DNA of 64,000 nucleotides from Acanthosepion esculentum (Eukaryota; Mollusca; Cephalopoda; Sepiida; Sepiidae), in NCBI GenBank assembly GCA_964036315.1, contig OZ038480.1:15881655-15945654 (forward strand), given 5' to 3'. Positions 57,301 through 64,000 of the stretch are shown here, piece after piece. Each line of letters opens with the position of its first letter. Position 1 is the first letter of the stretch. Position numbers and translations under genes: made by a program. The notes under the pieces are model-generated. The model had not been told where the DNA came from. It worked only from the letters and a program-made list of their open reading frames with translations, and ran no database searches.

Positions 57301-58157
57301 ATAAGTACAAAATTCATATTGTTTTTAGTACCCAGTCTTTTGGAAGTAGATATATGTAAACGTTGTATTAATAATTTTGAATATTATACGTTATTTATAT
57401 ATACGTAAATATTTGAGTAAATGCTCTCTTTATAATAAACAGTATTAACATTTACCGGCCTGAACGTCCGAGAAATTTTCATAGAAAATATTTGTCCACC
57501 GACAGGAATCGAACCTGTATCCTACACGGAACCGTCATATAGCCTGACGTGCTATAACAGTTTAGCTACAGAAGAGCGTCTGGTTAGCAAGATCGATTTT
57601 ACTGCTTTTAAACTACAAACTTTCCATGATTTCCCTCGAACGTCCATATCCGCTCGAAGCATATCTTAACGTAAACAAATGACGTCCCACACTACGAAAT
57701 GGACTAAGTCCGACAATTATTTTAATATATTGTTACACGTTAGTTATATATACACAGATATTTAAGTGAATGCTCTGTTTATAATAAACTATTAACAACA
57801 TTTACCGGCCTGATACTGTTAATACTGTTTATTATAAACAGAGTATTTACTTAAATGTTTGTGTATATATGTTATATAGCGTACCAATGAACATAATGGG
57901 TATGTCCCAATTCTCATAAATATGTTGGACACTATTGTAAGTGGGGGTAATATACTAAGTGGTCCATCATTAGCAGTGGTTTACCTATTTCACGCCGCTG
58001 GCGAGTATTGTATTTTGATGATGTTATAAAGATTGCCATTTCATTTCCAACCTTCGTTTTGGTTATTCATCATTCAGTAACCCTTCCTAGGTTACAACGG
58101 TGTATATAAATAATGCATAACAATAAAATATATTAAAATAATTGTTGGAATTAGTTC

Positions 58158-58190
<33 letters not shown>

Positions 58191-61100
58191 CGTGTTTTGT
58201 TTGAACTTTTTCATATACTTATGTTGTCGTGTGTTTTGCATACCTTAAACAAGTTCTATGGCTACTGTAGCGACCAACGATCACCTGCGACGACCTGCAG
58301 CGATCATCTGAAACAACCAACTTTCCCGTATACAATCGGTTGTAATTACTAAGGTAGGTTTCGACACCGATCTCAACCAGCAATGCCTGCACTACAACGT
58401 CCAACCGTCGACACACCCGGAACAAACGCACCTCAGTATCCCGTCGTCGACCTCAACGTCCAACCGTCGACACGACCGGAACGTCCGCAATCTCTTTCCA
58501 ACCGCTGACATGACCGGAACGTCTGCAGCTCGACTCCAACCATCGACACGACCAGTCTAAGCCTCGACACGACCAGTCCGACAACCATTACCTTGATTAC
58601 CAGACCAATATACCCCACGGCCTCTCCTTTATAAATAAACTTAGCATTAATCATACATATCCTCGTTCTGTTGTCCATTTTGTTTCACCTTGTCAGATTT
58701 CACGTCTTTAATTCGAGAAACGTTAGCGGGCCTCTTGTGACCTCATCACCTACGATACGGGTGCGCTTGGGTCGTGGTTTCATATCGCCTCCCTCCTCCG
58801 GGAGGTCCACTACACTACATATTCCTGCCCAACAATATAATACAAAGGATAAAGTCTGATAAATAATTTTAAAAATATTTGTTATATACACATTATGTTG
58901 TTGTTAAACCCGTAGATTATTTATCAAGCATAGAATTTTGTTGCCACTACTTCTAAATCAACTAAAAGCAATTAAATGACAAACAGTTTATGTTCATAAT
59001 AAAAACAATGTATTTACATAAAAATGATTTTAGAAGTAAGTGTGTGTGAGTGCATGTAAGTGGCTTGACTGTTCCGTAGTGGATGGTGTTCAATAGTAAA
59101 AAATATATATATATATATATATATAGGGTAAAAGAAAGATTCTTGAAATTTTGCGCCTTTTGTATTGATGCCAAGTGACCTTTGTTACATGGCTACATGT
59201 ATAAGAAAGTTAATCCTATTTTCAGCACATCTATTTATCTATGTTCTTGTTTATTTTCTCCTTTTTTTTATTGTCGTTTGGTCCTTACAAGTGCCATAGC
59301 CTCACCACGCTAGTTGCTGCAGCTGTGGTTTCTGTAGCTAGTATGTTTTACGAGGTGGTGCTACTAACTCTACACTCAGCTGGTTTTAAATCCAGTGTTG
59401 TACTTCTCCTAGACTGGTTGCCAACCAAGGCGGGGCAGTCCAGTCTACCGTGCTATTAACCCGTAGCTGGGGAAAGGGAGAAGATATAGATTTATATTTT
59501 TTTCAAGGGCATTTGTGTGAAAGCGAATGCAACGGCTTCGGCTGGAATTTGAACTCGACACACCAATCCTATTTTCTACAAATAATGCCGAGTCGTCATT
59601 TACCTGGCAGATTGGGGTACGCTCTGAATCAGCAAAAAGATCCGAACCATTTTGGTCACAGAAGTGATTTTGTTAAGTCAGGGATCTTTCTTATCGTCTA
59701 ATCTTTTGTCCTAATATTATTCCATGCTGTATGATTGACAAAGTATTATTGCTTATAGTTTGAGATGCATTATTGAATGTTTTCATCTTTTCTTTTGGTT
59801 AGCTTCGTCAATTCCAACAATTTTAACCTATTCTGAAGAGGAGGCACGGTGGAGTAATGGTTAGCGGCTCAGATTGAGGAATCGGAGAATTCCAGTTGAA
59901 TCCATTACATTCACTTATGTGCTAATACCCTTGGGTAAGATATGAACCCTCTTCTTTTCCCACCAGCTATGGGTAAATAGCACGACAGGCCGGGTTCTAT
60001 AGCCTTGGATGGCAACTGGTCTACCGCAGAAAGAAATGGCAACCTACTGCGGGGAAAAAAGTTTGCCTCGTCAGTCATGTATCGAAAGATATATGATCGC
60101 CTAAGCGTGTATCACACATGTCATATAACTGACTGACTGAATCTGAAATTGTTTAATTCGAAACAAAAATGTTTTGTCAAATGAGTTTGTCTTATGTTAC
60201 AAAACTTTAGGCATTTAAACCAGCGATGTTGTCATAATTCTTCTCACTGCCTTTATCTCTTTCATTCCAAACTGTATTACTGACTACTTAGTAGCAATAG
60301 TAAAAGAATTTATTTAGTAAAAATAGTAGAATTTATTTTGAGATTGTGAGATTAAGTATTTACATTGTTATTTATTTCTGACAAGTTTCTTGATCTTTTA
60401 GCTATTTGAAATCGACGTTTCTTTGGTAAGAATACAATTACAACAGTAAAAGAATTGAATGACTTTGGCAAATGGACAGATTAAATATTTAGAAGTTCAA
60501 TAATCAAATGTTTCCATTTTTATCAGACAATACCTATTCAGGAACAGAAAAGCTCAATACACTGCATCTGTGTCCCTAGTCAGACAGCGGGACTGAGAGA
60601 GTGCCTGACTCAGTTGGCGGGACTGTAAGAGTGTCTGGAATCAGACGGCTGGACTTTTTGTGTGTCTCGACTCAGGCGGTGGGACTCAGTGTCTGGACTC
60701 AGGACACACTTAGTTCCGCCACCAGACTCAGGTGGCGGGAATGTAAGAGTGTGCCGACTCAGCCGCCGTGTCTGTAAGATTGTCTCCACTCGGGCAGAGG
60801 GACTGCAAGAGTGTCCCAACACAGGCAACGTAATCGTAAGAGTATTTTTATTTGTATTTTTTTTAAATATTTTTTGTGTGGAAATTAACACGATTCTTTC
60901 AATATCTTTGTTATACAAATTATTTACATAATCAGTTTTAAAATGAATTCTGGATGTGCGAACGAGTACTGAAAAATCTTTTCCTTGAACCACTTTCCAA
61001 AATCAGACCAAACAATTTAGGTACCACCAAAATGGATGCCTTTTTCCGAAATCAAAGCAAAAAATCGCTATCACTGGTTTGAAATATTTGCCAAAACTTT

Positions 61101-61507
61101 AGAAATTATCGGATTGAAACCTATTCAGTAAAATATTCACTAATGAATGGAACCTTAAAATTTTGTTTGAATCGAATAATTCCCTAATTTTTGGCAAATA
61201 TTTTAAAACAGAGTGTGTCAATTTATAGATTTCATTGCGGAAAAAAAGTTTCCATTTTGGGGAGAGGGTAACTTAGTCGTGTCGAAAACTTTTCAGCACC
61301 CACTCGTAGTGACAAAAGTCTAGCATGAGACACTAAAAACCAATCAACTTGACACTTACGGTTCTCAGCCGACATGATGGATTCTATGGTAGAGTTTGGG
61401 CCTTTTCCTTTCTCGTTGTATGCCTGGACTTTGACTTCGTATTCCAAATAATAGTTCTGCTCTCCCACTAAGGTCACTAAGTGGTCAGTATCGAAATTGA
61501 GAACTTT
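48214..61507 (-). CDS. Cont: Contactin-like GPI-anchored neural adhesion protein, C-terminal 288 residues over six exons
   Basis: Contactins are cell-surface proteins of axons and glia with six Ig and four fibronectin III domains and a GPI anchor. Minus-strand exons: 61507-61360, 57077-56956, 53388-53202, 51428-51310, 50054-49880, 48329-48214. They total 867 bases, 288 residues plus TGA, in frame with GT-AG borders. Residues 1-49 are the second half of FN3-2, about 50-152 FN3-3, about 153-250 FN3-4, and the rest a hydrophobic tail. Introns between FN3 domains are phase 1 and those inside FN3-3 and FN3-4 phase 0, usual for FN3 genes. EVKVQAYNEKGKGP, VYNSAGLGPPS and RVLGYSEGGDGK match FN3 F-strand regions of contactins. 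The GPI tail argues against L1/neuroglian or sidekick, which are transmembrane. The Ig domains and FN3-1 are outside the window. Confidence 0.85.
48480..48960 (+). mobile_element. Non-LTR retrotransposon 3' fragment (family 2)
   Basis: It shares AATTATTTTCCA(C/T)CCTAC, GAAAATCTTCTGACGAGCTA, TTCATTCCC, AGCTTCTTCC and AAGAGGATGCTTTCCTGATC with the 8340-9060 copy. An internal A run near 48848-48865 interrupts it. It lies antisense in the last contactin intron. Confidence 0.6.
49527..49740. repeat. Foldback repeat, ~70-base arms
   Basis: AACACTTAAAATCTCATAGG at 49555 pairs with CCTATGGGATTTTAAGTGTT at 49697, and TTTCATGAGAGCTCTAAAAA pairs with TTTTTAGAGCTCTCATGAAA. The spacer is about 70 bases. 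It lies in the last contactin intron. Confidence 0.9.
49880..50054 (-). CDS. Cont: Contactin exon, FN3-4 second half
   Basis: 175 bases from TTTTGCAG to GTGAGT. It encodes IRVCGITETIYCNNYYDFDR, then KDKIYKLRVLGYSEGGDGKM and SEVVYFTLG. The SEGGDGK turn is typical of the last contactin FN3 domain. Its two cysteines are unusual for FN3. Confidence 0.88.
50060..51309 (-). other. Contactin intron
   Basis: A G run at 50181-50190 is visible. Bases 50820-51120 have more balanced composition. No exon or named element was recognised. Confidence 0.5.
51310..51428 (-). CDS. Cont: Contactin exon, FN3-4 first half
   Basis: 119 bases from CTTTTCAG to GTAAGT. It encodes APINYPTEVFVHSHGPNSVR, then VTWRGIVTTRVGEMALAGYR. 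Proline, tryptophan and GYR sit where an FN3 fold needs them. Confidence 0.87.
51780..52300 (-). mobile_element. Non-LTR retrotransposon 3' fragment
   Basis: Minus-strand text includes CYFHGKCSDGLHSLVPPVQT, RVEVPLFPHI and FFPRAATGTNFCMNASINIT, a decayed version of the FYKYFHGKCSDELHSLVPP... segment. The 3' part contains a partly duplicated unit of about 120 bases (ATGATGAATGAGATGTATG and CATGACGAATGAGGTTTTT). Confidence 0.6.
52391..52752 (+). mobile_element. Internally deleted Tc1/mariner element
   Basis: 362 bases bordered by TA, starting CAGGGTGTCCATAAAGTTTG and ending with the near-complement (AACTTTATGGATACCCTG). The inner TIR text (TTTAAAAAATTTATAACTTT) is repeated near the right end. 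Inside is VNQLANVFRELQNRITLCIA, with NDGGHVE, resembling the C-terminus of a mariner/IS630-type transposase. It is probably an ancestor-like relative of the 77-base MITE at 5261. Confidence 0.75.
53202..53388 (-). CDS. Cont: Contactin exon, FN3-3 second half
   Basis: 187 bases from TCTTGACAG; the donor is GTAGTC, weaker than its neighbours. It encodes INYWMDGEEDPLIRFIRYPG, then LIIGLFSDTNYWTNVQVYNS and AGLGPPSENYMNEVPYA. GYQ joined to INYW reproduces the contactin pattern SYQIRYW. Confidence 0.88.
53552..53907 (-). mobile_element. Truncated mariner, 3' end
   Basis: Minus-strand text HTAYLVQQFLAKDNIPQVQQ, then SPDI with a stop before it and the terminus AAAGTGTCGGGAC-like at 53558-53580, matches a mariner C-terminal catalytic region (NAPxH...SPD). 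Stops and truncation make it dead. Confidence 0.7.
53908..55085 (-). other. AT-rich DNA beside transposase-like ORF
   Basis: It begins CGGGTCATTCCATGTCAAGT, which could be a transposon terminus, then runs AT-rich to the ORF remnants. No second matching terminus was found. It may be the 3' part of the element at 55086-56761. Confidence 0.35.
55086..56761 (-). pseudogene. Transposase-like ORF of unclassified family, broken
   Basis: Continuous minus-strand homology in a few frames: YDYISVKHN-like and LCNLNELYRAFKEQNP, LRPKW then a stop then VLAGSAGMHVVCVCTIHQNM, ECMIHRCPNCP, FAKNYKFIVQDEIQSYHWNT, YFTDGCAVQYKN, DFGLNTKWNFFATSHGK, GIGGTVKSSVSKESLRRP, and IKFILVEKEEIEEV. I recognise this as an uncharacterised protein family common in invertebrate genomes with QDxxQ.xHW, FSDGxxxQYKN and ATSHGK...DGIGGxVK motifs, plausibly a DDE-type transposase. 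Several stops and a frameshift are present. It lies in the contactin intron within FN3-3. Confidence 0.6.
56956..57077 (-). CDS. Cont: Contactin exon, FN3-3 first half
   Basis: 122 bases from CTTTTAG to GTAGGT. A split leucine opens PVGVPTDVMCDGYNGSALEV, then TWIKVPNIREVMKGQVLGYQ. The conserved tryptophan of the FN3 B strand and the GYQ at the C strand are present. Confidence 0.88.
57410..57860 (-). mobile_element. tRNA-derived SINE with foldback borders, family D
   Basis: The minus strand has TCTGTAGCTAAACTGTTATA (A-box region) and ACAGGTTCGATTCCTGTCGG (perfect B box and T stem-loop), then ATTTTCTATGAAAATTTCTC. The border text GCTCTNTTTATAATAAAC and CATTTACCGGCCTGA occurs on both sides, partly inverted. 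A copy with long shared text lies at 63040-63412. It is not a functional tRNA gene: it is embedded in shared repeat sequence and its acceptor stem is not supported. Confidence 0.8.
58162..58190. repeat. (TA)n microsatellite
   Basis: Pure TA alternation in a contactin intron. Confidence 0.9.
58385..58590. repeat. GC-rich degenerate minisatellite
   Basis: About five diverged copies of CCAACCGTCGACACGACCGG with AACGTCNGCA. It is markedly richer in C and G than its surroundings and rich in CpG. A GC-richer unclassified stretch continues to about 58850. Confidence 0.75.
59300..59640 (+). mobile_element. SINE family B
   Basis: It has ACGAGGTGGTGCTACTAACT (A-box region) and CAGCTGGTTTTAAATCCAGT (decayed B box), then CTAGACTGGTTGCCAACCAA and GGCTGGAATTTGAACTCGAC shared with 18090-18300. 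The 3' end contains CGAGTCGTCATTTACCTGGC. Confidence 0.65.
59841..60141 (+). mobile_element. tRNA-derived SINE family C, longest copy
   Basis: The tRNA-like head GGCACGGTGGAGTAATGGTT and a decayed B box (AATTCCAGTTGAATCC) are followed by the body (CAGCTATGGGTAAATAGCAC, CTTGGATGGCAACTGGTCTA) and a tail (GTATCGAAAGATATATGATC, ATAACTGACTGACTG). Partial copies lie at 16133, 23320, 31190, 31655 and 37685. Confidence 0.8.
60575..60845. repeat. GC-rich degenerate minisatellite
   Basis: About eight diverged copies of a ~30-base unit of form GACTCAGGCGGCGGGACTG, then TAAGAGTGTCT. The ORFs on both strands through this stretch follow the repeat and are not credible genes. Confidence 0.8.
61360..61507 (-). 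CDS. Cont: Contactin exon, FN3-2 second half
   Basis: 148 bases from TTGTGCTTAG to GTAAGT. It starts in phase 0 with KVLNFDTDHLVTLVGEQN, then YEVKVQAYNEKGKGPNS, and ends SAEN plus one base. It aligns with the vertebrate contactin segment around FQVKVKAFNNKGDGP as I recall it. Confidence 0.85.
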
Positions 61508-61658
61508 CTAAGCACAAAATTATAAAGAAAAAAAAGAATTAATTTGTAACTTCAAAATTATTTATTTAGTGTTTGTTTGGTCTAAAAACAATGCGCTAAA
61601 ACCGCAGTGTTACGTTTCGTTTCGTTTCGTTTTACTTATAATAAAAATCCTTGTTTAC

Positions 61659-61691
61659 CTCTGTGTTGGCGGCCGCTTTATTGTTGATTAG
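61659..61691 (-). CDS. Candidate contactin micro-exon (weak)
   Basis: 33 bases bordered by TCGGCTCAAG and GTAAAC, encoding 11 residues (LINNKAAANTE) in phase 0, which would join KVLNFDTD in frame. FN3-2 needs about 13-15 more residues between its C strand and KVLNF. The upstream pyrimidine tract is weak and the peptide has no clear homology. Confidence 0.2.
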
Positions 61692-61760
61692 CTTGAGCCG
61701 ACATTTGAGAAGAAAGAACGTAAATATTTTGATGAAAATGATATTCGCTATAAAAACATA

Positions 61761-61761
<1 letters not shown>

Positions 61762-61799
<38 letters not shown>
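61762..61799. repeat. (CA)n microsatellite
   Basis: Pure CA alternation. Confidence 0.95.
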
Positions 61800-61802
<3 letters not shown>

Positions 61803-62149
61803 CAAAATAGTTTGATAGACATTTTCCTTAATTTATTTTTTAGAGAAAGAGGCTTCATTTGCAGGGTTCTTCTCGCTGTTTTCGGGTTGGTGAAAATTTT
61901 CGTTCGGTTTATATTCAATTTAAGTCAAACAAAATCAGAGTTGGGTTAGGCTAGTGCAGAGCCAGTAGTTATGTTATAAAGAGGCCCTAATATTAAAAAA
62001 AATACCCATGAATATTAAATTATAAATTATTTACTAGAATAGTGATTATAGCTTATAAAACAGATAAATATTTTTGACTTTTCTCAACATGATAAGCAAA
62101 CCCAGAAAAATATGAGGTAAATGATCCTAACGAGATATTTGAATAGATT

Positions 62150-62850
62150 TAACAGCCTCGATATAACCTTAATTGAGTGACTCAAAGATTTTATTGAAGG
62201 AATTTTGCTGACGTCACGATTTTCTCAGTTTAGCAACAAGAAGTTGCTTTGACACTTGAACAATTTCGGCGGCATACCTAGGTGACCCATCCTGGCGGCT
62301 TAAGAATTAACAACAAGACGACTCTCTCCGCAAAGCAACACTCAACCCTTTTGCAAATACCAAGGTTAAGGGTGAAATCACCACCATCCAATCAGTTTCT
62401 TTAAATCTATCGCCATGAGGACCCTGCGAGGCCTATTTAAGGAGTAAAAAAAAAAAAAAAAGCTCACAAGACAGTCTGACATCTCTCTGACATCTCTTTG
62501 ACTTCGGACAGACATCAATTCAGTTGTGTCTCTGCATGCGGACAGAGCGCAACTGAGAAATAATGAGATATTCCCGGTCCTGAGGAACCGCTGCCCGCGG
62601 CAGCAAGTCCTTTATTGCATTAAAGAGGGAGAGGTGGTAGCAATACCGTCGCCAGCACAAACGACTGTTGCGGGAGCTCGGGCATTCGCGCTTGGGCTCT
62701 TCACGTTAAAGGACCTTGTGTTACATACCGTCACCAGTTGGCAGGGGGCGTTAAATACTGAGTAGACTATTACTACCTTCGTGACATATTGTCGCCCCCG
62801 GCCTAAATTCCTGGTCCTGCGGGAAAAGTGAACAAATCCGGATTCAAACC
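62150..62850. other. Unclassified GC-richer block
   Basis: A stretch of balanced composition in AT-rich surroundings, with TGACGTCA (CRE-like) at about 62209, CCTATTTAAGGAG (TATA-like) at about 62428, a triplicated GACATCTCT phrase and TTCGTGACATATTGTCGCCC near 62780. It could be part of an LTR or a 5' region of a retroelement. No matching second copy, primer-binding site or ORF was identified. Confidence 0.35.
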
Positions 62851-63039
62851 CAAGTTATTATCAATGATTCCACAGACAAATTCATAGTCACATCAAGACC
62901 CAAGAATCTTTTCATTCAAATAGAATTGTGATACAGGAAAGCCTCTTTCGAAGTGAAGTATTGTTTATTCCTACTATCCTATTTTCTATATTTGAATTTT
63001 TTCAGTTATTTGCCCTTTTTATGTAAATCAACAATAATG

Positions 63040-63412
63040 AATACTAAATGTCCGAGATGTACGAATACTGAATGTCCGAGAAATTTTCATAGAAAATATG
63101 CGTCCTCCGACAGGAATCGAACCTGTACGGAACCGTCATATAGCCTGATGTGCTTTTACCGATTGAGTCACAGAGGAGCGTTTCAGTTAGCAAGGTCGAT
63201 TTTACTTTTCTTAAACTACAATTCTCCATGATTTTCTCTCGTACATTCATATCTGCTCGATGCGTATCCAAATATAAACAAATGACGTCACACATTATGA
63301 AATGGACAAAATTCGACAATTATTTTAAGACATTTTTTATGTTTATACGTTCTTTTTATAGAATCATAAAAAATGTCTTAAAATAATTGTTGGACTTTGT
63401 CCATTTCATAAT
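63040..63412 (-). mobile_element. tRNA-derived SINE family D with terminal foldback
   Basis: The minus strand has CTCTGTGACTCAATCGGTAA (A-box region) and ACAGGTTCGATTCCTGTCGG (B box). Beyond the head, AACAAATGACGTC and GAAATGGAC are shared with 57640-57715. At its far end 63291-63343 pairs with 63364-63412 (ATGAAATGGACAAA, TTTTAAGACATTTTTTATG). Confidence 0.8.
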
Positions 63413-63721
63413 ACATATATTTATTAACCACTTATGGAAGATAACTGAAAAATTTGTATATAAAAATGACTTTTTTTCCTTAAAGAATTTCCTTTTTCTA
63501 TGTCTATTTCAATACGTCTGCTACAATGGTAGAAGTGAGTATACTTTTATTTCCTCTCATTTCCTGATCTAGTCCTTTTCAGGTTGACGACTCGACTCGT
63601 AAGAGGATGTACATCTAACTTTTGTCGATTTCTCTCCCTGTTTCTGTTTTGTCACATTGACCTACTACGTACCGGTCAAAAATATTGTAACGGAATATTC
63701 ATGATCAATATAATAATAAAC

Positions 63722-64000
63722 TTGCAGCATCTTCTGCAAGAAAAGTAGGTTCACTGTGTCGTGCCAAAAGGTTTTTATCGTCAGAGTCCATCTTATACAT
63801 CTACAAATCTACCATTCGCCTATGCATTGTTGCCATATTTGGTCCGGTGCCCCTGCTGTTCATCTCGTGGTTCTCGACAAAATCCAAACAAGCATCTGCA
63901 ATATAATCGGTCCTGACTTGACATCTCGACTTCAGTCACTTTCTCATAGACGTAACGTGGCTTCCCTCTGTCTTTTCTACAAATATTTTCATGGCAACTG
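63722..64000 (+). mobile_element. Jockey-like fragment running off the window
   Basis: It starts in GCAGCATCTTCTGCAAGAAA ([14 protein letters not shown]) and continues through [22 protein letters not shown] text and [13 protein letters not shown] to the window edge. It matches 21215-21490. Its 3' end is outside the window. Confidence 0.8.

Noticed and set aside
57490..57580. A tRNA gene on the minus strand
   Set aside because: The B box and T stem-loop are perfect, but the sequence is embedded in text shared with 63040-63412 and 43030-43240, and I could not pair an acceptor stem. It is a SINE head.
60610..60993. A 127-codon minus-strand ORF rich in Ser, Arg and Thr
   Set aside because: It runs through the GC-rich degenerate minisatellite; an ORF also opens on the opposite strand, as expected for a repeat.

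Overview
The window is eukaryotic, and the two genes in it look animal. Both are split into short exons (33-201 bases) with GT-AG junctions, and the introns and intergenic DNA are AT-rich and packed with transposon remnants. I infer a mollusc, most likely a coleoid cephalopod such as an octopus. The grounds are the expanded introns, TA/TG microsatellites, tRNA-derived SINEs, many 3' ends of Jockey-like retrotransposons, Penelope-like reverse transcriptase and mariner-type elements. That placement is inference; a similarity search would settle it.

Layout. (1) Bases 1044-40898, + strand: ten exons encode the C-terminal 426 residues of serine hydroxymethyltransferase. The exons splice in frame with no stop to a TAA, followed by AATAAA at 41037. 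The sequence looks closer to the mitochondrial SHMT2 type than to SHMT1. The first exon or exons lie upstream of the window. (2) 41043-48213: intergenic DNA between two convergent genes. It holds foldback repeats, a TA/TG composite array and a ~730-base polypyrimidine tract. (3) 48214-61507, - strand: six exons encode the C-terminus of a contactin-type neural adhesion protein. They give most of fibronectin type III domain 2, all of domains 3 and 4, and a hydrophobic GPI-anchor tail. Its N-terminal Ig exons lie beyond the right edge. (4) 61508-64000: upstream contactin intron with SINEs, a GC-rich block and a truncated retrotransposon.

The introns hold: a nearly complete but broken mariner; two MITEs sharing one terminal repeat; a MADE1-like 79-base MITE; a pogo-like MITE; a hAT-type MITE; a broken P-element/THAP9-like transposase; a Penelope-like fragment; an unclassified transposase-like ORF; a 5S rRNA-derived sequence next to tRNA-like SINE heads; and at least two nested retrotransposon insertions, one with a visible 12-base target duplication. 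About a dozen long foldback (inverted-repeat) structures stand out, several containing tRNA-like B boxes. They are the least explained feature here. Those in the SHMT and contactin introns would be transcribed and could form long double-stranded RNA.

The two genes have unrelated roles, one-carbon metabolism and neural cell adhesion, and I see no functional link beyond their tail-to-tail arrangement.
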